From positions 1,163,001-1,227,000 of the forward strand of contig NZ_JADIZJ010000001.1 in assembly GCF_016704835.1 (NCBI RefSeq): a stretch of DNA of 64,000 bases. Direction: 5' to 3'. The notes under the pieces are model-generated. The model worked only from the letters and a program-made list of their open reading frames with translations, had not been told where the DNA came from and did no database searches. A program made the translations under genes and the position numbers. Shown in pieces: positions 20,665-29,935 of this stretch (position 1 is the first letter of the stretch; every line of letters starts with the position of its first letter). Origin of the DNA: Sphingopyxis sp. Lineage in GTDB: Bacteria > Pseudomonadota > Alphaproteobacteria > Sphingomonadales > Sphingomonadaceae.

Positions 20665-20766
20665 ATATTGTCCCCTTGTGGCGGCTGATGCCGTCCGTCT
20701 CCAGGCTGCGCAGACTAGCCGCTCCGCGCGTCAGCGCAACTTAATTTCAGGGCCAAGGCAGGCGGT

Positions 20767-22962
20767 TTATCGCACCGTAAAGCGCACCCTGTCGATCATC
20801 CGCCCGCCGGGGTCGACCAGTGCTAGCATATGCCCGCCCGGGCGCGGCAAAATCTGCTGTCCGGCGTCGGCGTCGCCGAGGGGTTTTTTGTCGAGGAGCA
20901 GCCGGTAGCCAGCGACCGAACCGCTGACGGTCACCGCCAGCCGCTGGCGATCGATCGGGATGTCGGGGTCGAGCGCGTAGACGCTGCCGCTGACCGGGCT
21001 GGTGATGCGCGGGCGGCGCGCGGCCTGCGGTGCCGCCGCCATTTCGGTCTGCGCGGTGCCGCGGAGGAAATATTCGCGGCGCGGCGGTTCGCGGGTGCCG
21101 GGGAGGGCAATCTGGCGCGCCTCGACGCCGCCCGGCATCTTCGGCGATTTGCCTGGGCTGCCCGCATGCAGCGCAAGCATCACGTCGCGCCAGATGGGGG
21201 CGGCGCCCGAGGTGCCCGAGACGGCGCGCATCGAATCGCCCTCAAGGTTGCCAACCCAGACGGCGACGGTGAAGCGGTCGGACCAGCCGATGCACCAGTT
21301 GTCGCGCATGCCTTTCGAGGTGCCGGTTTTGGCGGCCGCCCAGAAAGGGAGGCGGAGTGCGCTGTCGGCGCCGAAGGCGTCGGTGCGGGCGGAGGCGTCG
21401 GCGAGGATGTCGCCGACGATGAAGGCGGCGGCAGGTCCCACGATCTGGCGCGGCGGAAGTTCACGAAGGTGCAGCGCGGCGTCGAATGTGACGGGTGACC
21501 ACTTTCCCATATTGGCAAAGGTTCTGAAGGCATTGGCTTGTTCGACGAGTGAAACTTCGGCCGATCCGAGCGCCAGACTGAAGCCGTAGTATTCGCCGTC
21601 CTCGACGAGGCCATGATAGCCGAGCGCCCAGAGGCGGTCGCGAAATTGCTGGACGTCGTCGATGACGAGGGCGCGGACCGCGGGGACGTTGAGCGAGCTG
21701 GCGAGCGCGTGGCGGACGCTGACCGGGCCTTTGAAGCTGTGATCGTAGTTTTTGGGGACATAGAGCCCCGAGGCGGTGTCGAGCTGGACCGGGCTGTCGT
21801 CGAGGATCGAGGCGGCGGTGAGCCAGCCATGTTCGATCACCTGCGCGTAAAGATGCGGTTTGAGCGTCGATCCGGCCTGCCGCCGCGCATTGGCACCATC
21901 GACCGACGCGGCGGTCGATTTGAGCCCGACGCCGCCGACATAGGCGAGTACCTCGCCGCTGGCATTGTCGAGCACCACGACGGCGCCGTCGCGCACGCGG
22001 TCGGAGCCGAGCCCGGCGAGTTGGCGGCGCAGCGCGACGATCGCGGCCGTCTGGATGCGGCGGTCGATCGTGGTGGTGACGCGCTTGCCGGGTTTGTCGA
22101 GCAAGCGGACGGCAAGATGCGGCGCGAGCGCAGGGTCGAGCTGCGCGGCGCGCTCGCCCGAGACGAGGGTTGCGGCGGCGGCGCGGATCGCGGTGCAGTC
22201 GCGGGTTTGGGCGACGCGGCAGGCGCGGCGACCAAGCGCCTCGGCGCCCGCGGTGGGATTGGGGAGCAGGCCGGCGAACAAGGCCGCGTCGGTGCGGGTC
22301 ATGTCGGCAGGGCGCTTGCCGAACAGCGCGCGCGCGCCCGCACCGATCCCCTGCGCTTCGCCGCGAAGGGGAACGAGGTTGAAGTACGCCTCGAGCATTT
22401 GAGGATGCGACCATCGGGCCGCGAGCGCTTGCGCTGCGCGCATCTGGCGCAGCTTGGTTCGCCAGTCGCGCCTGCCGGGTTGCGCAAGACTGGGGTCGAG
22501 GAACGCGGCGAGTTGCATCGCGAGGGTCGAGGCGCCGCGCGAGCGGTCGCCCGTCCAGCGCGCGCGGATCGCGCTGGCGGTCGCGAGCCAGTCGACACCG
22601 CCGTGCGACCAGAAGCGCCGATCCTCGCTTTGCACGACGGCGGTGCGGACGGCGGGGCTGATGGCGTTCAGCGGCACCCAGGCGAGGCGGCGGCGTTCGA
22701 AATTGATGCGCTCGCTGTCGAGCAATTGGCCGTCACGGTCGTAAAGCCAGGCTTCGCTGGGCTGCCAGTCGCCTCGGACGGCAGCGTAGGCGGGCATCGG
22801 TGGCGGCTTGGTGGCGAGGTGGACGGCGGTGCTGAGGATGAGCGCGCTGAGGGCGAGCCAGGCGAGGATGTGGGGCCAGCGGCGTTTGCGGGGAACGCTA
22901 GCCCCGTCTCCTCCTATCTTCGTCATGCTGAACTTGTGACGAGGTTTGGATTTTGCCGGCAT
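20767..22962 (-). CDS. pbpC: Penicillin-binding protein 1C
   Basis: Bifunctional peptidoglycan synthase. One transmembrane helix (about residues 32-50) is followed by a family 51 glycosyltransferase (catalytic Glu in VQSEDRRFWSHGGVDW, then RGASTLAMQLA), a transpeptidase with SxxK at Ser365 (GSTLKPH), SLN and KTGTSKG, and a C-terminal beta domain (RPRITSPVSGSVYALDPDIP) typical of PBP1C. The length of 731 residues is normal. It sits downstream of the alpha-2-macroglobulin gene, the well-known pbpC-yfhM pairing. The start is uncertain: ATG 22962 has GGGA at suitable spacing, while ATG 22926 would also keep the helix. The residues between them are encoded partly by a repeat arm (22920-22945). Confidence 0.95.
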   Translation of the reverse strand: MPAKSKPRHKFSMTKIGGDGASVPRKRRWPHILAWLALSALILSTAVHLATKPPPMPAYAAVRGDWQPSEAWLYDRDGQLLDSERINFERRRLAWVPLNAISPAVRTAVVQSEDRRFWSHGGVDWLATASAIRARWTGDRSRGASTLAMQLAAFLDPSLAQPGRRDWRTKLRQMRAAQALAARWSHPQMLEAYFNLVPLRGEAQGIGAGARALFGKRPADMTRTDAALFAGLLPNPTAGAEALGRRACRVAQTRDCTAIRAAAATLVSGERAAQLDPALAPHLAVRLLDKPGKRVTTTIDRRIQTAAIVALRRQLAGLGSDRVRDGAVVVLDNASGEVLAYVGGVGLKSTAASVDGANARRQAGSTLKPHLYAQVIEHGWLTAASILDDSPVQLDTASGLYVPKNYDHSFKGPVSVRHALASSLNVPAVRALVIDDVQQFRDRLWALGYHGLVEDGEYYGFSLALGSAEVSLVEQANAFRTFANMGKWSPVTFDAALHLRELPPRQIVGPAAAFIVGDILADASARTDAFGADSALRLPFWAAAKTGTSKGMRDNWCIGWSDRFTVAVWVGNLEGDSMRAVSGTSGAAPIWRDVMLALHAGSPGKSPKMPGGVEARQIALPGTREPPRREYFLRGTAQTEMAAAPQAARRPRITSPVSGSVYALDPDIPIDRQRLAVTVSGSVAGYRLLLDKKPLGDADAGQQILPRPGGHMLALVDPGGRMIDRVRFTVR

Positions 22963-23005
22963 CCCCCAATTCCCGTTCGCCCTTCGATTGGCTCAGCACG
23001 AACGG
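22920..23005. repeat. Repeat arms at the pbpC 5' end (two families)
   Basis: Bases 22920-22945 carry TCGTCATGCTGAACTTGTGA, the left arm of the sphingomonad TTCAGCATGACG repeat seen in full at 33.1 kb. Here it lies within the pbpC reading frame. Bases 22973-23005 hold CCGTTCG ... CGAACGG flanking a decayed copy of the GTGTCGAG repeat. Together they fill the gap between the alpha-2-macroglobulin gene and pbpC. Confidence 0.6.
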
Positions 23006-23052
23006 TTTTAAAGTGGCTTTGCTGATCTAGCGCGCGTCGCTCCACAACAACC

Positions 23053-26000
23053 TCACTGCCCGACGCTGGCCACGGTCAGCGTGCCATTCGGCCACTGGCC
23101 GCGAATCGCGGGCGAGTACATCGCCTCGACCCGCGTCGGGGGCAACGAGAAGCGCCCCGAGCCGTTGAGGCGGACGACATATTCGACCGCATGGGTGCCC
23201 GCGGGCATCCAGCCGAAATAGCCGCGCCAGCTGTCCTTGCCGCGTTCAACATAGCTCGGCTGTGCGCCCGATCCGCCCGCCTGATCGGCGAGCATTTCAG
23301 ACTGACCGCCGAGGTTGCCGACGATCGTCGCGCCCGGCGCGATCGGATCGTTGATGACGACCCAGGTCCGGCCCGCGGCCGCGACGACCTCGATCCGCAC
23401 CTTGATCACGTCGCCGCGCGTCAGTCGGTCCTTGTTCGCCGCCTTGACGATGCTGACCGAGCGCTTGATCCGGTAACCGGCGTTGAGCGGTTCCTTCAAA
23501 GGCACCGCGGCCTTGACGCTGACCGTCGCCCATGGCGCGCCGGTGCCGTCATGCTTCAGGCTCATCGTCGCCGCGTTCAGCGCGACGCGGAGCGGCGAGA
23601 CGGGCTCGGCAGGCAGCGGCCAGCTTTGCGATGCGGTGCCGCCCGACAGACCGATGTTGGTGACGCCGGTGATCGCGCTTGCCGGATAGAGTTCGGCGAA
23701 ACGGCGGACGGTGACCGCGCCCCACGCGTTGGCGGGGGTGGTGTCCCAATGACCCTTGCGCTGACGCTGTGCGACGCCGACCATCAGCTTGCCCGCGTCA
23801 TCCTCCCAGCCCTTGCGGCCGAGCACGGCTTCGAGCGCCTTGATCGCCATTTCGTCGCCGCTGGTCATCATCCACCAAGGCGCGCGGGCATCGTCGACGA
23901 GATCGAGGCGTGTGCCTTCGTAAACGAGGCGCTTGCGCAGTTCGGCCTCCGCCGCGGTGCGCAGCGCGGCCGCATTGCGGACGCTGGGCGTGCGTTCGAT
24001 CGCGACGAGCCAGTCGGCGAGCGTGCCGGTCGCCATATCGATCGGGGCGACGTCGTTCGCCGCCACCAGCTGCGCGCTCGACGCATTGTTGCGCGCGAGC
24101 GCCGCTAGCGCCGCGATGCGGACCGGGCGGATGTCATAGGGACCGTACCCTTTGCGTGTCAGCCGTCCTTCGACCACCGCCTGCAACGCCTTGACCATCT
24201 TTGCCTTGGGCGCCTCGGGGATCGCGAAGCCATTCGCCGCGGTAATGCTGAGCACATAGGCGGTGAGCTCGATCGACCCTTCGAGGCGCTCGTTGGGCCA
24301 ATAGCGCAGCAGGCCGTCATCATCGAGATAGGTCGGCATCGCGCCTGCAAGCGCCTGCCAGCGGGCGAGATCGCCGAGCGCGATCGCGCGCGAGGTCGAT
24401 TGTTCGAAACAATTATACGGATAGGCGCTCATATAATCGCGCACCCCCGACAAGGGCGGTGCGAGCGTCCCCGCGAGCGCGACATCGACATAGCCGCCGG
24501 GCAAGGCGCCCGCCGGAATGCCGATCGGCAGCGTGGTGTTCGGGCCGATGCGGAACAGGCTCGCCGCCCAGGTCTCGACCGGCACCGCGGCTTCCACCTG
24601 CTGCTCGAAAACCAGTCGGTCGCGCTGCTTGCCGCCCTTCGCCACCGCCTCGACCGTCCATTCGATCGGGCCGGTTTGTTCGGGGGCGGTCATCGACCAG
24701 CTGATCGGCACCGCACCCCCCGCCGGAATGGTGACGGTCAGCGGCGGCGCGGTCGCGAGCGCGGGCGACAAAGTCGGAGTCGCGGTGACCTCCATCGCCT
24801 GATCGGTGCCATTACGCAGCGTAAAACGCGCATCATAGGTGTCGCCGGTGCGCACCAGTTCGGGCATGCCGGCGAAGATGCCGAGATCCTGCACGGTGCG
24901 GACGCTGGTTTCGCCGGTGCCGAAATATTGCGATCCGTCGGTCGCGATCGCGACGAGGCGGAAGCCCGAGAGATTGTCGCTGAGCGGTACGTCGACCGTC
25001 GCGCGGCCCTTGGCGTCGAGCGGCACATTGCCCTTCCACAGCAGGACAGGACGAAAATCCTCGCGGGTCAGGCCCGAAAGATCGCCGCCGCCGCCGCCGC
25101 CGGGTTCGAGCGCCTTGCGGCCATAATGCCGCTTGCCGACGACCTGCATCTGCGCGGTCGAGGTGAGCACGTCGAGCGTGCGTTCGCCCATCATCGCCTC
25201 GATCAATTCCCAGCTTTCGTTGGGGGCGAGCTGGAGCAAAGCCTCGTCGACCGCGGCGAAAGCGACGTCGGCATTTTTCGGCGCCTTGCCGCCCGGAGTC
25301 TTGACCTCGATGCTGACCTTGGCGGTTTCGCGGACCGCATATTTCGCCTTGTCGGCCTTGACCTTGACCCCGAGCTGATGGCCTTCCCAGCCGACCTTGA
25401 TCCGCGCAATGCCCATGCGGTAGCTCGGCTTGGCGAGGTCGACCAAAGCGGTCGGCGGGGCGCCTTCGCTATTCTCGATCTTGAAACCGACCGCGCGCTT
25501 CATCTTGCGGAACCAGCTTTCCTCGCCGGTGACGCGGCCGCGCACCGCCATCACCGAGACATAGACGTCGGGGGCGTAGGTCGCGGGAAGCTTGACCTTG
25601 ACGACCGGGTTGGTGCCCTTGAGCGGGACGACAAAGCTGGAGAGCACCCCCTCGCGTTCGACGGTGACCAGTGCGGTCGCTTCGCGGAACGGCATGCGGA
25701 CCTGGAAGCTCGCGGTGTCGCCTGCAGCGTAGCGCGGCTTTTCGGCGATCACGTCCATGCGGTCGCCATTGTCGCCGCCGAACCACCATTCATTGTCGCC
25801 GGCGAGCCAGACCGAGCGGACGGCGCGGGCTTCATTGCCGTCGGCGTCGAGCGTTGTTGCAACGACAGTGACTTCGCCCGAAACGCCGGGCGCCATCGCG
25901 CAGCGAGCGCGGCCGAGCTTGTCGGTCGTTGCGGTGCAGCTGGCGGTCAGCTTCGTCGTGCGCATCTGGTTGTCATAGGCATAGAAGCCGCCAATCAGGC

Positions 26001-28896
26001 GGCGCCGCGCGGTAATGATCTCGCGGTTGTAGAGCGCGACCGAGACGCGCTGGCCCGAAATCGGTTTGCCGTCGAGATCGAGCGCGATGAAATTGAGCTT
26101 GAGGTCGTTGTCGCGCATCAGCCAGCCGTCGGTCTTGAGCCCGAGTCGGACGGCGGAGGGGTAAAGCGTGATGCGGCGGCTGGAGGTCAGCGTTTCGCCA
26201 TTGGCGTCCTCATAATCCATTTCGGCCGCCATCACCGTCGGTTCGGTGATCGGCTGATCGACCGCGACGCTGGTCGTCGCGCTGCCATTGGCGTCGAGTT
26301 TGAGCGGCACCGAACGCGCGAGCGGCAGGTCGGCGGCGGGTTCGTCGCCACTGTCGTCGAGCTGGATCACGCCTTCCTTGACCGGCTGGCCGTCGAAATC
26401 CCAATCCTTATAATCTTGAGGCGGCGACCAGCTGGAACGGAAATTGGTGCGCAGCTCGACGGGGATGCCGGGGGCGGGGCCGCCCGACAAATAGCCGACA
26501 AACAGTGACAGCGGGACGGCGGTCGGGCGTACCGGTGATGTCTTTGGCCCGGTGACGGTCGCCTTCATCGTCGGCAGGCGATATTCGTCAACCTTGACCG
26601 ACTGGCCCGACCAGATCGTCTTGTCCTCGCCATCCTTGTCCTTGGTGACGAACACCAGTTCATAATCGCCCATCGGCGCCGCAGCGGGGACGTTCCACAC
26701 GCTGTCGCCGCTGCCGGTGGTGGCGATGGCGAAGGGCATTTCGAACTCGGTGTCGGAGCCGCGGTGGACGAGGCGCAATTTGCCCGCGAGCGGTTGCGGC
26801 GTCATGAAGCCGGTGCCGACCGGGCGGCGCAGGATATGCTTCATGTGGACGGTCTCGCCCGCCTTTACCAGCGAACGGTCGAAGACGGTGTGGAGAATAT
26901 CCTCGCGCTCCGACCAGCCATAGGGAAGGTCGAAATCATAGGGGCGGATGCCGCTGCCCCAATCGGTGAGGGTAAAGCTGAAATCGTCGCCCGACCGCGC
27001 CGAGACCATCAGCGCATGGCCCTCGCTCTTGGTCGGGTCAGGGGTTTCCTCGCAGCTCGAATAGGTTTCGGGCTGCGGTAGCCCGCCCGCAAAGGCGAGG
27101 CGCCCCGCTTTGTCGGCTGTGCCGCGCGCCAGCAGGCGACCGGTGCAGCTGTCCGAGACGCGGATTTCGGCGCCCGCGACGGGTAGCCCGGTGTTGAGCG
27201 ACGTCACCCACGCGAGCGAGCCTTCGCGGCCCCATTTGAAATGCACCGCCATGTTGGTAACGAGCGCGGCGGTCGCGACATAGCGCGTCGCCTTGCGCCC
27301 GAGCAGCGCGGCGCCGAGTTCGGGGCTGGCGATTTCGACGACGTGGAAGCCCTTTTCGGTGAGCGGGATGCCGACGACCTCGAACTCCTTGCCGCCGCCG
27401 GGCGGGGTCAGTTGCAGTTCGCGGCGCTCGCCGCCCGCGGGGGCACCGGCGAACACCGACTTGGTGCCGGTGTAATTGACCCTTATCTCCTTGCCCGTGC
27501 GGTCCTTCTCTTCGCGATAATCGGTGTCGTCGGCGTCATCGACGCGTTTGAGCCAGCGCGCGATCGCGGCATCGTCGTCGCCGATCTTGAGCGCGGTGGC
27601 GGGCATCTTGAGACCCGCCTGGACCAACGTCCCTTCGACGCCGCGCACCGTGACGGGCAGCACGCCGCCCTCCCCGGCTTCGAGGATGCCGAATTCGGCG
27701 GCGAATTTGACCAGTGGTGGGGCGCGGTCAATGTGGAATTTCAGCGGGAAGTTTGACTGGTTCTGCAGCTTGCGGCCGCTCTGGTCGGTGACATCGGCGG
27801 GCAGGATCAGCGTTGCGTCGACATTCTGCGGCAGCGGGCCGGCGAAGCGGACGCTGGTGAGATACGAGTCATTCTTGTCCTCATCGTCGACCTTTGGCGT
27901 CAGCTTCTTGCCGTCGGCGGTGTTGAGCGTCGCGGCGAGGATCGTTTCGCGCGACACCGGGGAGGCAAAGCTCAGCGTCACATCCTTGATCGGGTTGCAG
28001 CCCGCCTGCGGGTTGATGCGGCTGCACGACATTTTGGCGGTGAACGCGGGGCGGACGTCGAAATCGAAGCGCTGGTCGCGCCCGGCGGTGCGGCCGGGCA
28101 CCCCGGCCTGCGCGATGCGCGCATCCCAGACGACCGCCATCTCGCGGCCGGGGGGCAGCGGGCGGCGGCATTTGACGGGAACGATGCGGTCGAGTGTGGC
28201 TTCGCGGTCGGCGCCCGCGGCGGGTAAGCGCTGCGGCAGCCCGGCGTCGGAGGTAAACGACTGGCGCGACCAGTTGTTCTCGCCGAGTCCGGTCAGGATT
28301 TCGGTCGCGGTGGCGCGCGGCAGGACGTCGAGTGGGATCTTCTCGCCGATGCCATCAACCGCGCAATAGCCAAAGCGGCCGACCGAGGCGCGGTCAGCGG
28401 CGACGTTGGTGGCGACGAGGAAAATCTGCTCCTCCTCGATCCCGTCGTAGATGCCGCCCGCGAGGATCGCGCGCGCCGAGGGGCCGCCGGTGTCGAGCGC
28501 GAAGCGGTCGTTGCCGGCGACGGTGATGCCGCGCGCGGTCTTGAGGCCACCCCGCAGTTCGACATGGCAGCGTAGTCCGCCGGGGAGCGGCTTGTCGAAT
28601 TCCAGCACCCAGGTGCGGGTGTCGACCCAGCGGCCGGTCGACGGGAGTTTGCAGTCGTTGGTCGCGGGCGCGGCGGCGCGGGGATCGCCGAGCGGGACCA
28701 TGTCTTCGGAGAAGCGCAGTGTGAAGCGGGTGATCGTGCCGTCGCCGGTCCCCGCACTGCCCGGGGTGGCGAGGGTGACCTGGGGGACTGTATCAGCGGT
28801 CGCGGTCGCCGCCATCGCGAGCGAAAGGGGAAGGATCAGCGCCAGTTTCGCCTTGCCGGCAAAGCGTGCCGCCAGCCCGCGCCATCCGATATTCAT
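23053..28896 (-). CDS. Bacterial alpha-2-macroglobulin with thioester motif (1947 aa)
   Basis: A very large periplasmic protease trap, thought to protect the envelope from foreign proteases when PBP1C is repairing it. A signal peptide is followed by macroglobulin beta domains. The bait and receptor region includes KLPATYAPDVYVSVMAVRG and VDVPLSDNLSGFRLVAIATDG. The thioester motif is YNCFEQ (Cys1496 to Gln1499), matching CxEQ, so it should be able to bind attacking proteases covalently. A terpene-cyclase-like alpha-helical thioester domain follows. The signal MRGDSAMNIGWRG has two starts; GGGGAG fits the ATG at 28896 (28914 is the alternative). The pbpC gene follows after 90 bases of repeat sequence. 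No lipobox Cys is seen at the N-terminus, so it may be soluble. Confidence 0.95.
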   Translation of the reverse strand: MNIGWRGLAARFAGKAKLALILPLSLAMAATATADTVPQVTLATPGSAGTGDGTITRFTLRFSEDMVPLGDPRAAAPATNDCKLPSTGRWVDTRTWVLEFDKPLPGGLRCHVELRGGLKTARGITVAGNDRFALDTGGPSARAILAGGIYDGIEEEQIFLVATNVAADRASVGRFGYCAVDGIGEKIPLDVLPRATATEILTGLGENNWSRQSFTSDAGLPQRLPAAGADREATLDRIVPVKCRRPLPPGREMAVVWDARIAQAGVPGRTAGRDQRFDFDVRPAFTAKMSCSRINPQAGCNPIKDVTLSFASPVSRETILAATLNTADGKKLTPKVDDEDKNDSYLTSVRFAGPLPQNVDATLILPADVTDQSGRKLQNQSNFPLKFHIDRAPPLVKFAAEFGILEAGEGGVLPVTVRGVEGTLVQAGLKMPATALKIGDDDAAIARWLKRVDDADDTDYREEKDRTGKEIRVNYTGTKSVFAGAPAGGERRELQLTPPGGGKEFEVVGIPLTEKGFHVVEIASPELGAALLGRKATRYVATAALVTNMAVHFKWGREGSLAWVTSLNTGLPVAGAEIRVSDSCTGRLLARGTADKAGRLAFAGGLPQPETYSSCEETPDPTKSEGHALMVSARSGDDFSFTLTDWGSGIRPYDFDLPYGWSEREDILHTVFDRSLVKAGETVHMKHILRRPVGTGFMTPQPLAGKLRLVHRGSDTEFEMPFAIATTGSGDSVWNVPAAAPMGDYELVFVTKDKDGEDKTIWSGQSVKVDEYRLPTMKATVTGPKTSPVRPTAVPLSLFVGYLSGGPAPGIPVELRTNFRSSWSPPQDYKDWDFDGQPVKEGVIQLDDSGDEPAADLPLARSVPLKLDANGSATTSVAVDQPITEPTVMAAEMDYEDANGETLTSSRRITLYPSAVRLGLKTDGWLMRDNDLKLNFIALDLDGKPISGQRVSVALYNREIITARRRLIGGFYAYDNQMRTTKLTASCTATTDKLGRARCAMAPGVSGEVTVVATTLDADGNEARAVRSVWLAGDNEWWFGGDNGDRMDVIAEKPRYAAGDTASFQVRMPFREATALVTVEREGVLSSFVVPLKGTNPVVKVKLPATYAPDVYVSVMAVRGRVTGEESWFRKMKRAVGFKIENSEGAPPTALVDLAKPSYRMGIARIKVGWEGHQLGVKVKADKAKYAVRETAKVSIEVKTPGGKAPKNADVAFAAVDEALLQLAPNESWELIEAMMGERTLDVLTSTAQMQVVGKRHYGRKALEPGGGGGGDLSGLTREDFRPVLLWKGNVPLDAKGRATVDVPLSDNLSGFRLVAIATDGSQYFGTGETSVRTVQDLGIFAGMPELVRTGDTYDARFTLRNGTDQAMEVTATPTLSPALATAPPLTVTIPAGGAVPISWSMTAPEQTGPIEWTVEAVAKGGKQRDRLVFEQQVEAAVPVETWAASLFRIGPNTTLPIGIPAGALPGGYVDVALAGTLAPPLSGVRDYMSAYPYNCFEQSTSRAIALGDLARWQALAGAMPTYLDDDGLLRYWPNERLEGSIELTAYVLSITAANGFAIPEAPKAKMVKALQAVVEGRLTRKGYGPYDIRPVRIAALAALARNNASSAQLVAANDVAPIDMATGTLADWLVAIERTPSVRNAAALRTAAEAELRKRLVYEGTRLDLVDDARAPWWMMTSGDEMAIKALEAVLGRKGWEDDAGKLMVGVAQRQRKGHWDTTPANAWGAVTVRRFAELYPASAITGVTNIGLSGGTASQSWPLPAEPVSPLRVALNAATMSLKHDGTGAPWATVSVKAAVPLKEPLNAGYRIKRSVSIVKAANKDRLTRGDVIKVRIEVVAAAGRTWVVINDPIAPGATIVGNLGGQSEMLADQAGGSGAQPSYVERGKDSWRGYFGWMPAGTHAVEYVVRLNGSGRFSLPPTRVEAMYSPAIRGQWPNGTLTVASVGQ

Positions 28897-29035
28897 CGCA
28901 CTGTCTCCCCGCATTGACCTGCGCCTTTATCCTGCTGGAAACAGGGGCGGCTGTCCACCCGTCGCCGCGTACCGGGAACGCTTAGCCGCGGTTCAGGAAA
29001 AGGCCGTGATGGCGGTCATAGCCAAAGGCAAATCG

Positions 29036-29413
29036 TCAGGGTGCGAGAAGCGGGCCGAGCTTTCGCCCTGCAAAGACATGGACGTGGAGGTGCGGGACTT
29101 CCTGGTGGCTGTCCAGCCCGGTGTTGGCGAGCAGGCGGTAACCGGGGGCGACGAGGCCCTGATCGCGCGCGACAATGCCGACGGCGCGGATGAAGCCCGC
29201 GATTTCGGCGTCGCTGGCGCGCGCCGAAAAATCGTCCCAGCTGACATAGGCGCCCTTGGGGATCACGAGGATGTGCAGCGGCGCCTGCGGGTTGATGTCG
29301 TGGAAGGCGAGCGCAAATTCGTCCTCAAACACGGTTTTCGACGGCAGCTCGCCGCGCAGGATGCGCGCGAAGATATTGTTGTCATCGTAGGGCTGGGTGG
29401 CGTCAATCGGCAT
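29036..29413 (-). CDS. HIT-family nucleotide-binding hydrolase (125 aa)
   Basis: A small histidine-triad protein related to HinT, which hydrolyses nucleoside phosphoramidates and similar AMP conjugates. The active-site motif HLHVHVFAG lies near the C-terminus, and the N-terminal NIFARILRGELPSKTVFEDE is the usual HIT start. It is cytosolic and dimeric by family precedent. The gene lies ten bases downstream of hisE, a pairing often seen in alphaproteobacteria. The ATG at 29413 has AAGGA upstream. Confidence 0.95.
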   Translation of the reverse strand: MPIDATQPYDDNNIFARILRGELPSKTVFEDEFALAFHDINPQAPLHILVIPKGAYVSWDDFSARASDAEIAGFIRAVGIVARDQGLVAPGYRLLANTGLDSHQEVPHLHVHVFAGRKLGPLLAP

Positions 29414-29423
29414 ACGGGTGTCC

Positions 29424-29753
29424 TTACTGGCGGCTGGCTTTTTCGGCGTGGCCCGAGGTGCCGTGGCGGCGGCCGAGTTCGGCGGCGATCATGTCCCATG
29501 TCAGACCGCGCTCGGCGAGCAGGATCGAGAGGTGGAAGACGAGGTCGCTCGCTTCGCCGATCAGCGCCGGATCATCCTCGCTGACCGCGGCAATCACCGC
29601 TTCGACGGCTTCCTCGCCCAGCTTCTGCGCGATCTTGCCGCGACCTTTGGCGGCGAGGCTGGCGACGTAAGAGGCTTCGGCCTCGCCCCCGGCCAGCCGG
29701 TCGTGGATGACCGCTTCGAGCCGCCCCAGCGCTTCACCCATTGCCTTGCTCAT
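29424..29753 (-). CDS. hisE: Phosphoribosyl-ATP pyrophosphatase
   Basis: Second step of histidine synthesis: removes pyrophosphate from phosphoribosyl-ATP. All-alpha NTP pyrophosphatase with the metal-binding pattern KLGEEAVEAVIAAVSED...LIGEASDLVFHLSILL. Its length of 109 residues is normal. The ATG at 29753 has AGGGAG upstream; a longer in-frame extension runs into the gap and is rejected. In related bacteria hisE usually ends a hisBHAF cluster. Here the next gene upstream is a divergent TBDR, so hisE and the HIT gene stand apart from the rest of the pathway. Confidence 0.95.
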   Translation of the reverse strand: MSKAMGEALGRLEAVIHDRLAGGEAEASYVASLAAKGRGKIAQKLGEEAVEAVIAAVSEDDPALIGEASDLVFHLSILLAERGLTWDMIAAELGRRHGTSGHAEKASRQ

Positions 29754-29935
29754 CCGCGCGCTCCCTTTGCGAGCGTAACTAGCGGCGGGCGGACGCGGCG
29801 ACAAGCCGCTGCGGGGTGTGGCGCGAAGGTCGCAGGCGCAAATTTTTATCGCGCGGTAACCATATCGAAACGCGGTTTGCCGTATTTTTTCCGGGCCGGG
29901 GGGCGAGTTCAACTTTTACGTTCGGAAAATATATC

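Noticed and set aside
24400..26508. 702-codon plus-strand frame opposite the alpha-2-macroglobulin gene
   Set aside because: An antisense shadow of a GC-rich gene: no start signals, no domain, Arg/His/Asp-rich composition.
29816..29935. Upstream extension of the intact TBDR from a GTG
   Set aside because: It would place 40 charged residues before the signal peptide; the ATG at 29936 gives a normal Sec signal.
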